Shown piece by piece: positions 1 through 7,018 of a stretch of DNA of 64,000 bases (its first letter is position 1; each line of letters begins with the position of its first letter). The notes under the pieces were generated by a model. It had not been told where the DNA came from. It saw only the letters and a program-made list of their open reading frames with translations, and did no database searches. A program made the translations under genes and the position numbers. Source of the DNA: an uncultured Desulfomonile sp. (GTDB lineage: Bacteria; Desulfobacterota; Desulfomonilia; Desulfomonilales; Desulfomonilaceae); assembly GCA_903952205.1 (NCBI GenBank), contig CAJBEZ010000105.1, positions 62,001 to 126,000 of the forward strand, written 5' to 3'.

Positions 1-36
1 CCTGATCAGTTTTATCAGGGGGCAGGAGTAGTGGTT

Positions 37-858
37 ATGGTTTCGAAAATTACTTCAGGTTTTGAAAAGGCTTCGAAAGCAAACAGGGCGGCCTACATTC
101 CTTTCATAATGGGGGGATTCCCGAACAAGGGAACATTTGTGAGTTTGCTTAAAACCCTGGATGATGGTGGAGCGGATATCATAGAGGTAGGCATCCCGTT
201 TTCCGACCCACTTGCTGATGGACCAACGATACAGAAGGCTGGACAGATAGCGCTAGAACAAGGCGCTAATCTTGTGAATATAATTCAAACGCTTCGCGAG
301 GAGGATTTGCCTCTACGTGCGCCTTTGGTTCTAATGAGCTACTGGAACCCGATACTCAGGATGGGAATAGAGAAGTTTGGCAGTGAAACAAAGGCTTCGA
401 ATGTCTCGGGGGTCATCATTCCTGACTTGCCTCCGGAAGAGGCCGGACAGTGGATTGAGATTGCGGAGACCTATGGAATTGACACCATCTTCATGGTGGC
501 CCCGACGACCACAGCGACGAGACTGGAGAGCATCGTCAACTTATCTAAGGGTTTTGTCTATGTGGTTTCCATGACGGGCGTCACGGGAAGCTCATTAGTG
601 GTCGGGCAGGAGTTACTCGACACCATTGCCAATGTCAAAAGAATTTCATCGCTGCCTGTAGCGGTAGGTTTTGGCGTGTCAAACCCGGATCAGGCCGCCT
701 CTCTTTCCAAAGTCGCTGATGGAGTCATAGTCGGAAGCGCTTTGATAAAGAAGTGTCTTGAATCTCCTGATGGGATGGCTGCTATAAAGGCGGTTTCAGA
801 TCTATCCCTGGGGATTGTTGAACGGCTGGGCAAGTCGCAGGCAGCAGGGCACGCATAA
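37..858 (+). CDS. trpA: Tryptophan synthase alpha subunit
   Basis: TrpA is a cytoplasmic TIM-barrel lyase that splits indole-3-glycerol phosphate into indole and glyceraldehyde-3-phosphate and channels indole to TrpB. The protein has the family signature around IIEVGIPFSDPLADGP, carrying the catalytic Glu (about residue 50) and Asp (about residue 61), and the phosphate-binding GFGVS and GVIVGSAL segments near the C-terminus. Its length of 273 residues is normal. The frame is open from GTG at 31, but AGGAG at 24-28 sits 8 nt before ATG 37, so ATG 37 is preferred. The other trp genes are presumably upstream, outside the window. A short inverted repeat (CCTGAT/ATCAGG, 1-19) precedes the ribosome site. 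Confidence 0.96.
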   Translation: MVSKITSGFEKASKANRAAYIPFIMGGFPNKGTFVSLLKTLDDGGADIIEVGIPFSDPLADGPTIQKAGQIALEQGANLVNIIQTLREEDLPLRAPLVLMSYWNPILRMGIEKFGSETKASNVSGVIIPDLPPEEAGQWIEIAETYGIDTIFMVAPTTTATRLESIVNLSKGFVYVVSMTGVTGSSLVVGQELLDTIANVKRISSLPVAVGFGVSNPDQAASLSKVADGVIVGSALIKKCLESPDGMAAIKAVSDLSLGIVERLGKSQAAGHA

Positions 859-971
859 AATTTTCATTGTTCCTTGAGGGTAAGTGTATAATTGCAGAGG
901 GTAGGTGGTCTTGAATAGTTCAGTTCCTGAAAGTTACCACGGACGGACTGTTCTCTTTCATGGAGGATGCG

Positions 972-1793
972 ATGTTTGACACTTCTGAACTCAAAGGATT
1001 TTTGTCGGCTTTAGGCGCGACCGAAGAACCATTCGGAATGATGTACTCCGACGTAGAGCCGGACGACGGGATACACCCCAAGTCGGCGGCGTTACCCACT
1101 CGTGAAGATGAAAAGAGCGGCAAAGTCGACTGGCCTGCTCTTAACAGCGCGCGGTCCTGCGTGATCGGATTAATCTGGCGCGCCCGTAAGAAAAGAGGTG
1201 TCGCATATTTTGACAGGGAGCATTTTGGCTGCCTGGGTGGGGCCTTTTACCTTGGATACATGGAATCCCAGTTAGATTCCATTGCCCATTATGTTTCCTC
1301 GGGTGTCCCCGGACAGATGGAAGGGGAGAAATATCTGGCATCTCCCCAAGTCACAAGGCAATTTTTTGATACTTTGAACCCGAGACCCGCTCCGGCCAAA
1401 TATTGTGTGTTCAAACCGATTTCTTTATTTCAGGAAAATGAAGATCCTGAGTTGGTCATATTTTTTGTTCGGCCCGAGGTTATGTCAGGCTTATTCACGA
1501 TCGCCACTTTTGTCACAGACGACTTTGAGGCTGTTAAGACTCCCTTTGGCGCGGGGTGTACCGCAATAGTAACCTGGCCGATCAAATATGCGGCTGAAGG
1601 AAAACTCAAGGCGGTACTCGGCGGATGGGACCCATCTGAAAGAAAATACCTTGGCCACGATGAACTTTCCTTAAGTCTTCCCTATGAAATGTTCAAGAAT
1701 ATGGTCGAAAAGTGGAGGGACAGCTTTTTGACTACCCATACGTGGGTAAGTCTGAAAAGCCGACGAGAAAAAAATGAGGAGTTTGGGAGATAG
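972..1793 (+). CDS. DUF169 family protein
   Basis: Recognised as a member of the DUF169 family (COG2043), common in anaerobes and archaea but without an established function. Visible features are the N-terminal EPFGMMYSD segment, the central Cys/Gly stretch FGCLGGAFYLGY and the downstream PFGAGCTAIVTWP motif; the two conserved cysteines could bind a cofactor, but this is not shown. No signal peptide or membrane segment is evident, so it is probably cytoplasmic. ATG codons in frame occur at 960 and 972. GGAGG at 962-966 lies 5 nt before ATG 972, which makes 972 the better start. It stands alone between trpA and a tRNA gene. Confidence 0.8.
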   Translation: MFDTSELKGFLSALGATEEPFGMMYSDVEPDDGIHPKSAALPTREDEKSGKVDWPALNSARSCVIGLIWRARKKRGVAYFDREHFGCLGGAFYLGYMESQLDSIAHYVSSGVPGQMEGEKYLASPQVTRQFFDTLNPRPAPAKYCVFKPISLFQENEDPELVIFFVRPEVMSGLFTIATFVTDDFEAVKTPFGAGCTAIVTWPIKYAAEGKLKAVLGGWDPSERKYLGHDELSLSLPYEMFKNMVEKWRDSFLTTHTWVSLKSRREKNEEFGR

Positions 1794-1866
1794 CACAGGT
1801 GTGGGCGACAGGCTGCAGATTAAGTGATCCCGTCCAAGCGCAAACATACCAAGAGTTCCGGAAAGG

Positions 1867-1896
1867 TTGACAGGATACATCTCTTTGTTCTATTTT
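1867..1896 (+). promoter_or_regulatory. Probable sigma70 promoter of tRNA-Thr
   Basis: TTGACA at 1867-1872 and TATTTT at 1891-1896 are separated by 18 nt and lie about 40 nt before the tRNA. A 7-bp inverted repeat (GGAGAGT 1909-1915, ACTCTCC 1925-1931) lies in the predicted 5' leader. Confidence 0.55.
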
Positions 1897-1937
1897 TTCT
1901 GACGCTGCGGAGAGTAGTGTCCTAACTCTCCATCGGT

Positions 1938-2012
1938 GCCGGGGTAGCTCAGTGGTAGAGCAGATGATTCGTAATCATCAGGCCGTGGGTTCAACTCCCA
2001 TCCTCGGCTCCA
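1938..2012 (+). tRNA. tRNA-Thr (anticodon CGT)
   Basis: The cloverleaf can be drawn by eye. The 7-bp acceptor stem pairs GCCGGGG (1938-1944) with CCTCGGC (2002-2008), including one G-U pair. The anticodon stem GATGA/TCATC (1963-1967/1975-1979) encloses the loop TTCGTAA with anticodon CGT at 1970-1972. A T arm with GGTTCAACTCC follows, and CCA is encoded at 2010-2012. CGT reads the Thr codon ACG, and the loop and stems resemble the E. coli tRNA-Thr(CGT). The 3' end overlaps a minus-strand micro-ORF, and accessory genes follow. Confidence 0.95.
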
Positions 2013-2107
2013 AAGCACTTCTTGAATTTCTTTCCGCTATCACACGGGCAAAGATCGGAATGAACCCTAACAATTATCGGTTTCTTCTCGGATCCTAATT
2101 TTGCCAT
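1991..2107 (-). CDS. SEC-C motif micro-ORF, possibly a deletion remnant
   Basis: A 38-residue frame begins MAKLGSEKKPIIVRV and ends with CPCDSGKKFKKC, close to the zinc-binding SEC-C motif (usually CPCGSGKKYKKCC). Here a Gly is Asp and the last Cys is Phe. The KLGSEKKP..VRV start resembles the N-terminus of larger SEC-C proteins of about 100 residues, so the middle may have been deleted. Its 3' end is antisense to the last 22 nt of tRNA-Thr, which is unusual for an intact gene. The frame stays open upstream to 2269 with no clear ribosome site. It is either a real micro-protein or debris; I lean to a degenerate remnant. Confidence 0.3.
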   Translation of the reverse strand: MAKLGSEKKPIIVRVHSDLCPCDSGKKFKKCFGAEDGS

Positions 2108-2498
2108 TTGTTGCCCAGTTTTTCCTGCCTTCATGTAAGTATGAGATACGTTGAAACAGAGCCTTTTATCATACTGCAACCGACCAACTACGATCCCGGC
2201 CGCAAGGCTTATTGATTCAGCAAAAGATAATATTGAACTCCAGGTCAATATCGCTATCAAGTTACGCAAACAGCCGAGAGAAGAAGTGGAATTTTACGGT
2301 CAGGCCACGCTCATTCGCTCTGGAATACAAGCTGTACATAAACCGGACAGTTTATGAGTTGGATTCGGTCAATTAAAACATCGTAGACAAGTTTGGGTTC
2401 ATAAGCTAGCATCTGAGTTTAACAGATCTGGTAAAGTTCGAAATTATGACACTTTCATTCTGACTCAGAGCAAATTTAACTGGTGAAGGAATTTGCTA
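2108..2498. other. Intergenic region without a convincing gene
   Basis: About 390 nt between the SEC-C remnant and the next gene. Frames present on either strand show no family features. A small inverted repeat (ATCTG 2411-2415, CAGAT 2423-2427) lies about 75 nt before the following gene and could be regulatory. No convincing -35/-10 pair was found. Confidence 0.5.
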
Positions 2499-3725
2499 TT
2501 GCCTGACTATTTTGAGATCACACGCTGTCTCGCTGATCCTGTCACTATTTCACCATGGGTCAGTTCACACATCTTTGAAGACCAATTGCTCGTATTTTCC
2601 GAACGGAGCCAGACCATTTTTGAACTTAATCCTTCGGCAGCGTTCATTTGGCTTTGTTGTGAAAAAGGAATGGCCCTAACTGACATAACGAGAGAAATGT
2701 GTGAAACGTTTAGCGTCAGCGCCATGACGGCTGAATCCGACTTGAATGCAGTTGTCAGTCGGTGGATGTCGATGGAACTTCTTGAAAAAGGACTGGGCGA
2801 GGAAATTGTCCCTCTGGTTATACAGGAAACAGAGGCATCAGAAAATAACCCACTGGTGGGCCAGTGCTATGACCTAAAGATGGCCCCTTACAAAAGTTTT
2901 TGCCTGCGTCTTGCCGGCTTCGATTTTCTTATGCGTTTTTCTCATCAAGAGATTGAGCAATTAGTAACGCCAGTTTTTGCCCATCTGGAATGTTCCTTGA
3001 CTAACCAGCCAGTAATCTTCGATGTAGTCAAGATAGACAATCAGTTCTTGATAGTTAATGACGGCTTAATTATTGATGTATTCTCAAACCCAGCGGAAAT
3101 TACGCCAAGGTTGAGTTATCATGTGGTTGATTCAGCTTACCGGAAGATCGATTTCCTTATAGCTATCCACGCTGCCGCTTTGAGTCTTGGGAATGGTTGC
3201 GTGGTGTTCCCTGGTAATTGCGGAGTTGGCAAGACAACTCTTTCGGCTGCCTTGATCAAGGCAGGATTCAAATATTTCACTGACGACACGGCTATTCTTG
3301 ATCGTAAAACACGTAGTATCGTAGCGGTTCCGGTATGCTTGAGAATTAAAGAGGGCTCGTGGGAAACAGTTGAAGAAATGTTCCAGCAATCTCTATCTGT
3401 CACTGTTCATGGTTCCAGTGATGGTCGTAAAATTAGATACCTTGCGCCACCTGAAGGTAGTTTTGCCCAAGGTATGGTAGTAGGCAACTTTGTCAAGGCT
3501 CTGGTATTTCCAGAATATTCTCCCGAATCAAGAACCTCCATTCAGCCCATTTCCAGGTTAGATGCAGTCCATCGTCTTCAGGAATGTGGTTATGATGTCG
3601 GCGCATGCCTGAACAGAGCAAAGGTTGTTGAACTGTTGGACTGGATCAAGGATGTTGATTGTTATGAAATGAGTATCTGTTCTTTGTCTGAGGCTACATC
3701 CATCGTTAGGAGGCTTCTGGATTGA
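2499..3725 (+). CDS. PqqD-like domain fused to HPr-kinase-like P-loop domain
   Basis: This 408-residue protein has two parts. The N-terminal ~100 residues resemble PqqD, a small winged-helix peptide chaperone that in RiPP pathways binds leader peptides (FELNPSAAFIWLCC followed by an amphipathic helical region). The C-terminal half resembles HPr kinase/phosphorylase-like proteins, with a Walker A loop GNCGVGKTT near residue 240 and YFTDDTAIL after it. TTG codons occur at 2493 and 2499; GAAGGA at 2485-2490 lies 8 nt before TTG 2499, which is chosen. It overlaps the next gene by 4 nt. The substrate is unknown. Family knowledge places such fusions beside small leader-like peptides and nucleotidyltransferases, as here. 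Confidence 0.75.
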   Translation: MPDYFEITRCLADPVTISPWVSSHIFEDQLLVFSERSQTIFELNPSAAFIWLCCEKGMALTDITREMCETFSVSAMTAESDLNAVVSRWMSMELLEKGLGEEIVPLVIQETEASENNPLVGQCYDLKMAPYKSFCLRLAGFDFLMRFSHQEIEQLVTPVFAHLECSLTNQPVIFDVVKIDNQFLIVNDGLIIDVFSNPAEITPRLSYHVVDSAYRKIDFLIAIHAAALSLGNGCVVFPGNCGVGKTTLSAALIKAGFKYFTDDTAILDRKTRSIVAVPVCLRIKEGSWETVEEMFQQSLSVTVHGSSDGRKIRYLAPPEGSFAQGMVVGNFVKALVFPEYSPESRTSIQPISRLDAVHRLQECGYDVGACLNRAKVVELLDWIKDVDCYEMSICSLSEATSIVRRLLD

Positions 3726-4867
3726 ATGCAAGTCTCCAGAGTTTTTTAGTTCTGTGTCAATTCCTTGCTGTGAACCAAGGCACGGAAACTATTGAAAGAA
3801 TACGTCATGAGATCAAGATTGACGCTGTCGATTGGGAATCTATAGTTAAAATCGCCAACCAACAGCTTGTGAGCCCGGCTCTCTGGGTCTCACTTATGAA
3901 TAAAGGCCTTGATGAGGATTTACCTGATGAGCTTAAGTGTTATTTGTCAGGGTTACACAACCTGAACCTTCAGAGAAACATCCTGATCAAACAACAAGCG
4001 GAAGAGATTATAAGAAGCCTTAACGAGATTGGAATTGAGCCGATATTGCTCAAAGGGGCAGCCCTCCTGTTTACAAATGCTTTCACTGATTCTGGAACCC
4101 GCATTATGGAAGATCTCGACATCATGGTATTGGGGAAAGATGTTAAGCAGTCATGGAAAACACTTTCGACCCTTGGATATAGAGCCTGTGATCCTAATGA
4201 GCGGGTTGACGAGCGGAGCCATCATTTGCCCGCAATGATACGTGACAGTGACCCCGCGGCCATAGAACTGCACACGCAACTCTTCGACTGGCATGATCGC
4301 ATAGTGGTCCTGACAGCGGCAGATTGCTTCAAAGAGGCTGCGACAATCAAGACAAAATGTTTGTCTTATAAGGTTTTATCTCTTCCCCATTTCATTATTC
4401 ACAACATACTCCACATTGAAGTGCATCACCTGCATTTTTATTCCGGAAAGCTGTCACTCAGACAGTTGCTGGATTTTGCTGTCATATCCAATCGTCAGTC
4501 ACATGCTATCGATTGGAAATCAATAGAAGATAGAATGGAAGAACACGGTATCAGGCGCATTTATAGGTCTTATCTTTACATGGCTGTTTCTTTGCTCAAT
4601 GCCAGGGTTCCTTGCGCCTTCGGCTTTACAATTGGCAGTAAAATTCACCTTAAGAGGCGTTTCCTGGTTTATGGATCAAATCGTTTACAGGGCCTGTCCT
4701 GGGTGTGCACAGATCCTGTAAGATTATGTCAAATAGTGAAACGAAATCTGACTATCGAGAGGCTGAAAATACTGTCCGGTTATTCGGGTGGGGTAGAGGA
4801 TTTGAACAAAGATCGGCTGAAATATTTGCTTTACCTAGTTAGGAAATATGTGTTAAACAAAAAATAA
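3722..4867 (+). CDS. NTP_transf_5-type nucleotidyltransferase-like protein
   Basis: A 381-residue protein of the uncharacterised nucleotidyltransferase family NTP_transf_5 (PF14907). The diagnostic block lies at about residues 107-140: PILLKGAALL followed by R-x-MEDLDIMV, where the paired acidic residues correspond to the metal-binding site of the polymerase-beta-type fold. The C-terminal half is mostly helical with several His residues (HHLHFY near residue 240). The start is TTG 3722 inside the stop of the previous gene; AGGAGG at 3708-3713 lies 8 nt upstream, giving strong support for translational coupling. Family members often occur with PqqD/HprK-like genes. Neither substrate nor target is known. 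Confidence 0.75.
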   Translation: MNASLQSFLVLCQFLAVNQGTETIERIRHEIKIDAVDWESIVKIANQQLVSPALWVSLMNKGLDEDLPDELKCYLSGLHNLNLQRNILIKQQAEEIIRSLNEIGIEPILLKGAALLFTNAFTDSGTRIMEDLDIMVLGKDVKQSWKTLSTLGYRACDPNERVDERSHHLPAMIRDSDPAAIELHTQLFDWHDRIVVLTAADCFKEAATIKTKCLSYKVLSLPHFIIHNILHIEVHHLHFYSGKLSLRQLLDFAVISNRQSHAIDWKSIEDRMEEHGIRRIYRSYLYMAVSLLNARVPCAFGFTIGSKIHLKRRFLVYGSNRLQGLSWVCTDPVRLCQIVKRNLTIERLKILSGYSGGVEDLNKDRLKYLLYLVRKYVLNKK

Positions 4868-4940
4868 TATTCTTGGCGCAATTGCAGAATTACCATGATG
4901 ATCATGCTTACCGCTAATTAACAGATGGGAGACAAATGCG

Positions 4941-5123
4941 ATGATAGATGAAAAAAAGACACCAGGAAGTGAAGTGGAAATTAATCCGTCAGAAGTGTCA
5001 GATGAGCGGAGGGAGTTTCTCAAAAAATGCGGGAAGTTTGCTGCATATACGGCCCCTGCGATAGCCACTTTACTGTTATTTGACAAAAAGGCGCACGCCA
5101 AAACAAGCTCTCAGGATTACTGA
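4941..5123 (+). CDS. Tat-leader-like small peptide of the PqqD/HprK cassette
   Basis: A 60-residue peptide with an acidic N-terminal half (about residues 1-22), a twin-arginine motif ERREFLKK at 22-29, a short hydrophobic stretch to residue 47, and AHA followed by a seven-residue tail KTSSQDY. Read as a Tat signal peptide, cleavage after AHA would leave almost no mature protein. Similar short peptides with a GKxAxxTxPAxxxLLL core are found near PqqD/HprK-like genes, so it may be the peptide this cassette acts on (inference). ATG 4941 is preceded by GGGAG at 4927-4931. A 13-nt palindrome (CATGATGATCATG, 4894-4906) lies in the 73-nt gap after the nucleotidyltransferase gene. Confidence 0.65.
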   Translation: MIDEKKTPGSEVEINPSEVSDERREFLKKCGKFAAYTAPAIATLLLFDKKAHAKTSSQDY

Positions 5124-5290
5124 TAATTAACGCAAGAAGTCGTTCGAAAAATTGTTCCGAAAAGAGAGGGGAGCGGGCTCCGTCAATAAGTTGTTAGCGT
5201 TCGGCCAACAGTCCCCAATGTTCTCCGTCCCCCTGGATATCAATCATCGAGTCATGGAGCTAACCAGCCTAGTATCTTAAAATCATCTGA

Positions 5291-5695
5291 CGTTTCATTA
5301 CTTTATTTGATAAAATACGCAACCTTCGCAAGGAGGTTACCAAAACCTCCCGCTATTACTTTGTAGATGTTGGCGTTCGTAATGCGCTCATTCGTTCCTT
5401 TGTCCCGCTCTTGGTACGTAACGACGTGGGAGAGCTTTTCGAAAACTGGTTCGTGATGGAGCGAATCAAGCTGGCCAATAACCACCGCCGCTTTACCGGA
5501 TTCTACTTCTGGCGGACGTATGATCAACACGAGATTGATCTTGTGGAGGATCTGGATGGGCGGCTCATCGGATTTGAGTGCAAGTGGTCGCCCAAATCAG
5601 GGGTAAAGGTTCCCAAAGATTGGCTGCGATACTACCCCGAAGCCGGTTTCGAGGTAGTGTCGCGGGTTAATTGGACGGGGTTCCTGGAAGATTAA
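5291..5695 (+). pseudogene. 3' remnant of a DUF4143-type AAA ATPase
   Basis: The open frame from 5291 has no start codon near its beginning, follows a TGA at 5288-5290, and reads directly into the C-terminal domain of DUF4143-containing AAA ATPases: NLRKEVTKTSRYYFVDVGVR, then VRNDVGELFENWFVMER, FYFWRTYDQHEIDLVE and ECKWSP, ending at the family's normal C-terminus. The whole N-terminal AAA module with its Walker motifs (about 250-300 residues) is missing. An internal ATG at 5411 gives a 94-residue frame, but homology extends upstream of it, so this is a truncated gene. No ATPase fragment was seen in the 170 nt upstream. Confidence 0.75.
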
Positions 5696-5738
5696 ATTTA
5701 TACTTTCAAATTGTTCATATTTTACTCTTTTGAATTTA

Positions 5739-5779
5739 CATAGCGCCGCCTTCGGCCCCCAAACAAAGGCGGCGCTGTG
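5739..5779. repeat. GC-rich perfect hairpin downstream of the ATPase remnant
   Basis: AGCGCCGCCTT (5742-5752) pairs perfectly with AAGGCGGCGCT (5766-5776). Three more pairs, including one G-U, extend the stem to 14 bp with a 13-nt loop. No T-run follows directly, though GATTTTTAAAG comes about 8 nt later. It may be the old terminator of the ATPase gene or a REP-like palindrome. Confidence 0.55.
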
Positions 5780-5973
5780 AGCCCCAGATTTTTAAAGTCA
5801 GAACATCGGGCTGATGTATCAATAGGTTTGAAACTTGACGAGCCATTTCATTCATCGTATTTTCTCAAGGGAGAGGCTGTAAGAGATTGATCATTCTATC
5901 CATGAAATGGTCGGGTCGGATGTTTTGCAATCTTATATTGGACGTCTGAAGGGTAAATAATGGACCCCTCAGC

Positions 5974-6008
5974 TTGACAAGTATCGGAATCAGATTACGA
6001 TACCGATA
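5974..6008 (+). promoter_or_regulatory. Promoter with palindromic operator before the MNT-HEPN pair
   Basis: TTGACA at 5974-5979 and TACGAT at 5996-6001 are 16 nt apart, about 50 nt before the mntA-like start. The inverted repeat TATCGG (5982-5987) / CCGATA (6003-6008) covers the spacer and the -10 box, a typical position for a repressing operator, so autoregulation by the encoded pair is likely. Confidence 0.5.
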
Positions 6009-6056
6009 ATCAAGAAGACCGTGGCGGCCAATGCAATAAGGCAAGGACATCTTGTC

Positions 6057-6347
6057 ATGCTAATAAATGAACAAATCAACGAAAAGCGAGAAGAAATTCT
6101 AAGGATTGCAGCGAGCCACGGGGCAAGGAATGTACGAATTTTCGGGTCTGTCGCACGTGGCGACGCTGATGAGTCAAGTGATATTGACTTTCTGGTTGAG
6201 ATGGAACCTAACCGTAGTCTCCTTGACCTGGGGGCTCTACTTACCGACTTGCGGGAGCTTATGGGTCGAAGAGTGGACGTAGTCAGTGAAAAGGGACTCT
6301 ACTGGCTGTTACGCAGACGAATCTTGAAGGAGGCTAAACCTCTATGA
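6057..6347 (+). CDS. mntA: MNT-type nucleotidyltransferase antitoxin
   Basis: A 96-residue minimal nucleotidyltransferase. The motif [19 protein letters not shown] contains the GS-x10-DxD signature of active MNT enzymes, and a third acidic position (RVDVVSE) follows. In characterised pairs MntA neutralises its HEPN toxin by adenylylating a tyrosine next to the HEPN active site. The frame extends up to GTG 6021, but AAGGA at about 6043-6047 lies 9 nt before ATG 6057, matching the usual MNT start. Its end overlaps the HEPN gene by 4 nt (ATGA), the standard antitoxin-first or coupled arrangement of this module. Confidence 0.85.
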   Translation: MLINEQINEKREEILRIAASHGARNVRIFGSVARGDADESSDIDFLVEMEPNRSLLDLGALLTDLRELMGRRVDVVSEKGLYWLLRRRILKEAKPL

Positions 6348-6706
6348 AAAAGGATCCTCGCGTTTACTTGGCGCAGATTCTTGAGAGGATCGATCGTATT
6401 GTAATGTTTACCGATAAGGGTAAAGATGCCTTTTTTCATGATCTCGTTGTCCAGGACGCTGTAATTCGGAATTTTGAAGTGATTGGTGAAGCGGCGAAAC
6501 GAATCCCTGTTGAATACCGTGAAGCAACTCCGATGATTCCCTGGAAGGGACTGACAAGTTTAAGAGATGTGCTCATTCATCAGTACGAGGGCGTAAGCGT
6601 GGATGAAGTATGGGGAATAGTGGAAAATGAACTTCCAGATATAAGAAAGAGCATAGCATCTATCCTACCTTCTCTTGACCAGTTGGAGCATGAACTTTCT
6701 GAATAA
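6344..6706 (+). CDS. hepT: HEPN (DUF86) toxin of the MNT-HEPN module
   Basis: A 120-residue DUF86/HepT protein. It carries the HEPN RNase motif R-x4-H-x-Y in [13 protein letters not shown] (about residues 87-99), where Arg and His form the catalytic pair and Tyr is the modification site known from characterised HepT proteins. A Shine-Dalgarno sequence AAGGAGG lies about 10 nt before ATG 6344, inside mntA, so the two are translationally coupled. The module sits in the accessory stretch after tRNA-Thr, next to the truncated DUF4143 ATPase. Confidence 0.85.
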   Translation: MKKDPRVYLAQILERIDRIVMFTDKGKDAFFHDLVVQDAVIRNFEVIGEAAKRIPVEYREATPMIPWKGLTSLRDVLIHQYEGVSVDEVWGIVENELPDIRKSIASILPSLDQLEHELSE

Positions 6707-7018
6707 GACAAGTCTTCATGGAGTCAAGAAGATATTTATAGCGACTTCCTCCGGCAATGATTGAGAACGTAATGATAAATCTTTAGCCGTCGGGACATAT
6801 TAGGGGGATCGTGATTTCAGGACCTAAAAAAAGATTCAGTATCGCATGAAAATGAGCGGTTTCGCATTCGAGTAGAAACAACTCTCCATATAACCCATAG
6901 TTCGCTGAGCTCTTGAGGCAGAGCAATAACTCCTTTCTAAGATCAGGGGTCGAACAGCCGAGATGAAGGGCTGCGAAATTTGGCCCAACACTACCTACGC
7001 AGACGAAGAGAATCAAAC
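6707..7018. other. Intergenic region with nothing recognisable
   Basis: About 310 nt between hepT and the DUF4239 gene. A minus-strand frame of 82 codons exists, but its translation shows no family features and no ribosome site. No tRNA, terminator or repeat was recognised. It may mark the right edge of the accessory stretch. Confidence 0.4.

Noticed and set aside
2151-2357. Plus-strand frame of 68 codons between tRNA and the PqqD-type gene
   Set aside because: No ribosome site, no features; opposite to the SEC-C frame.
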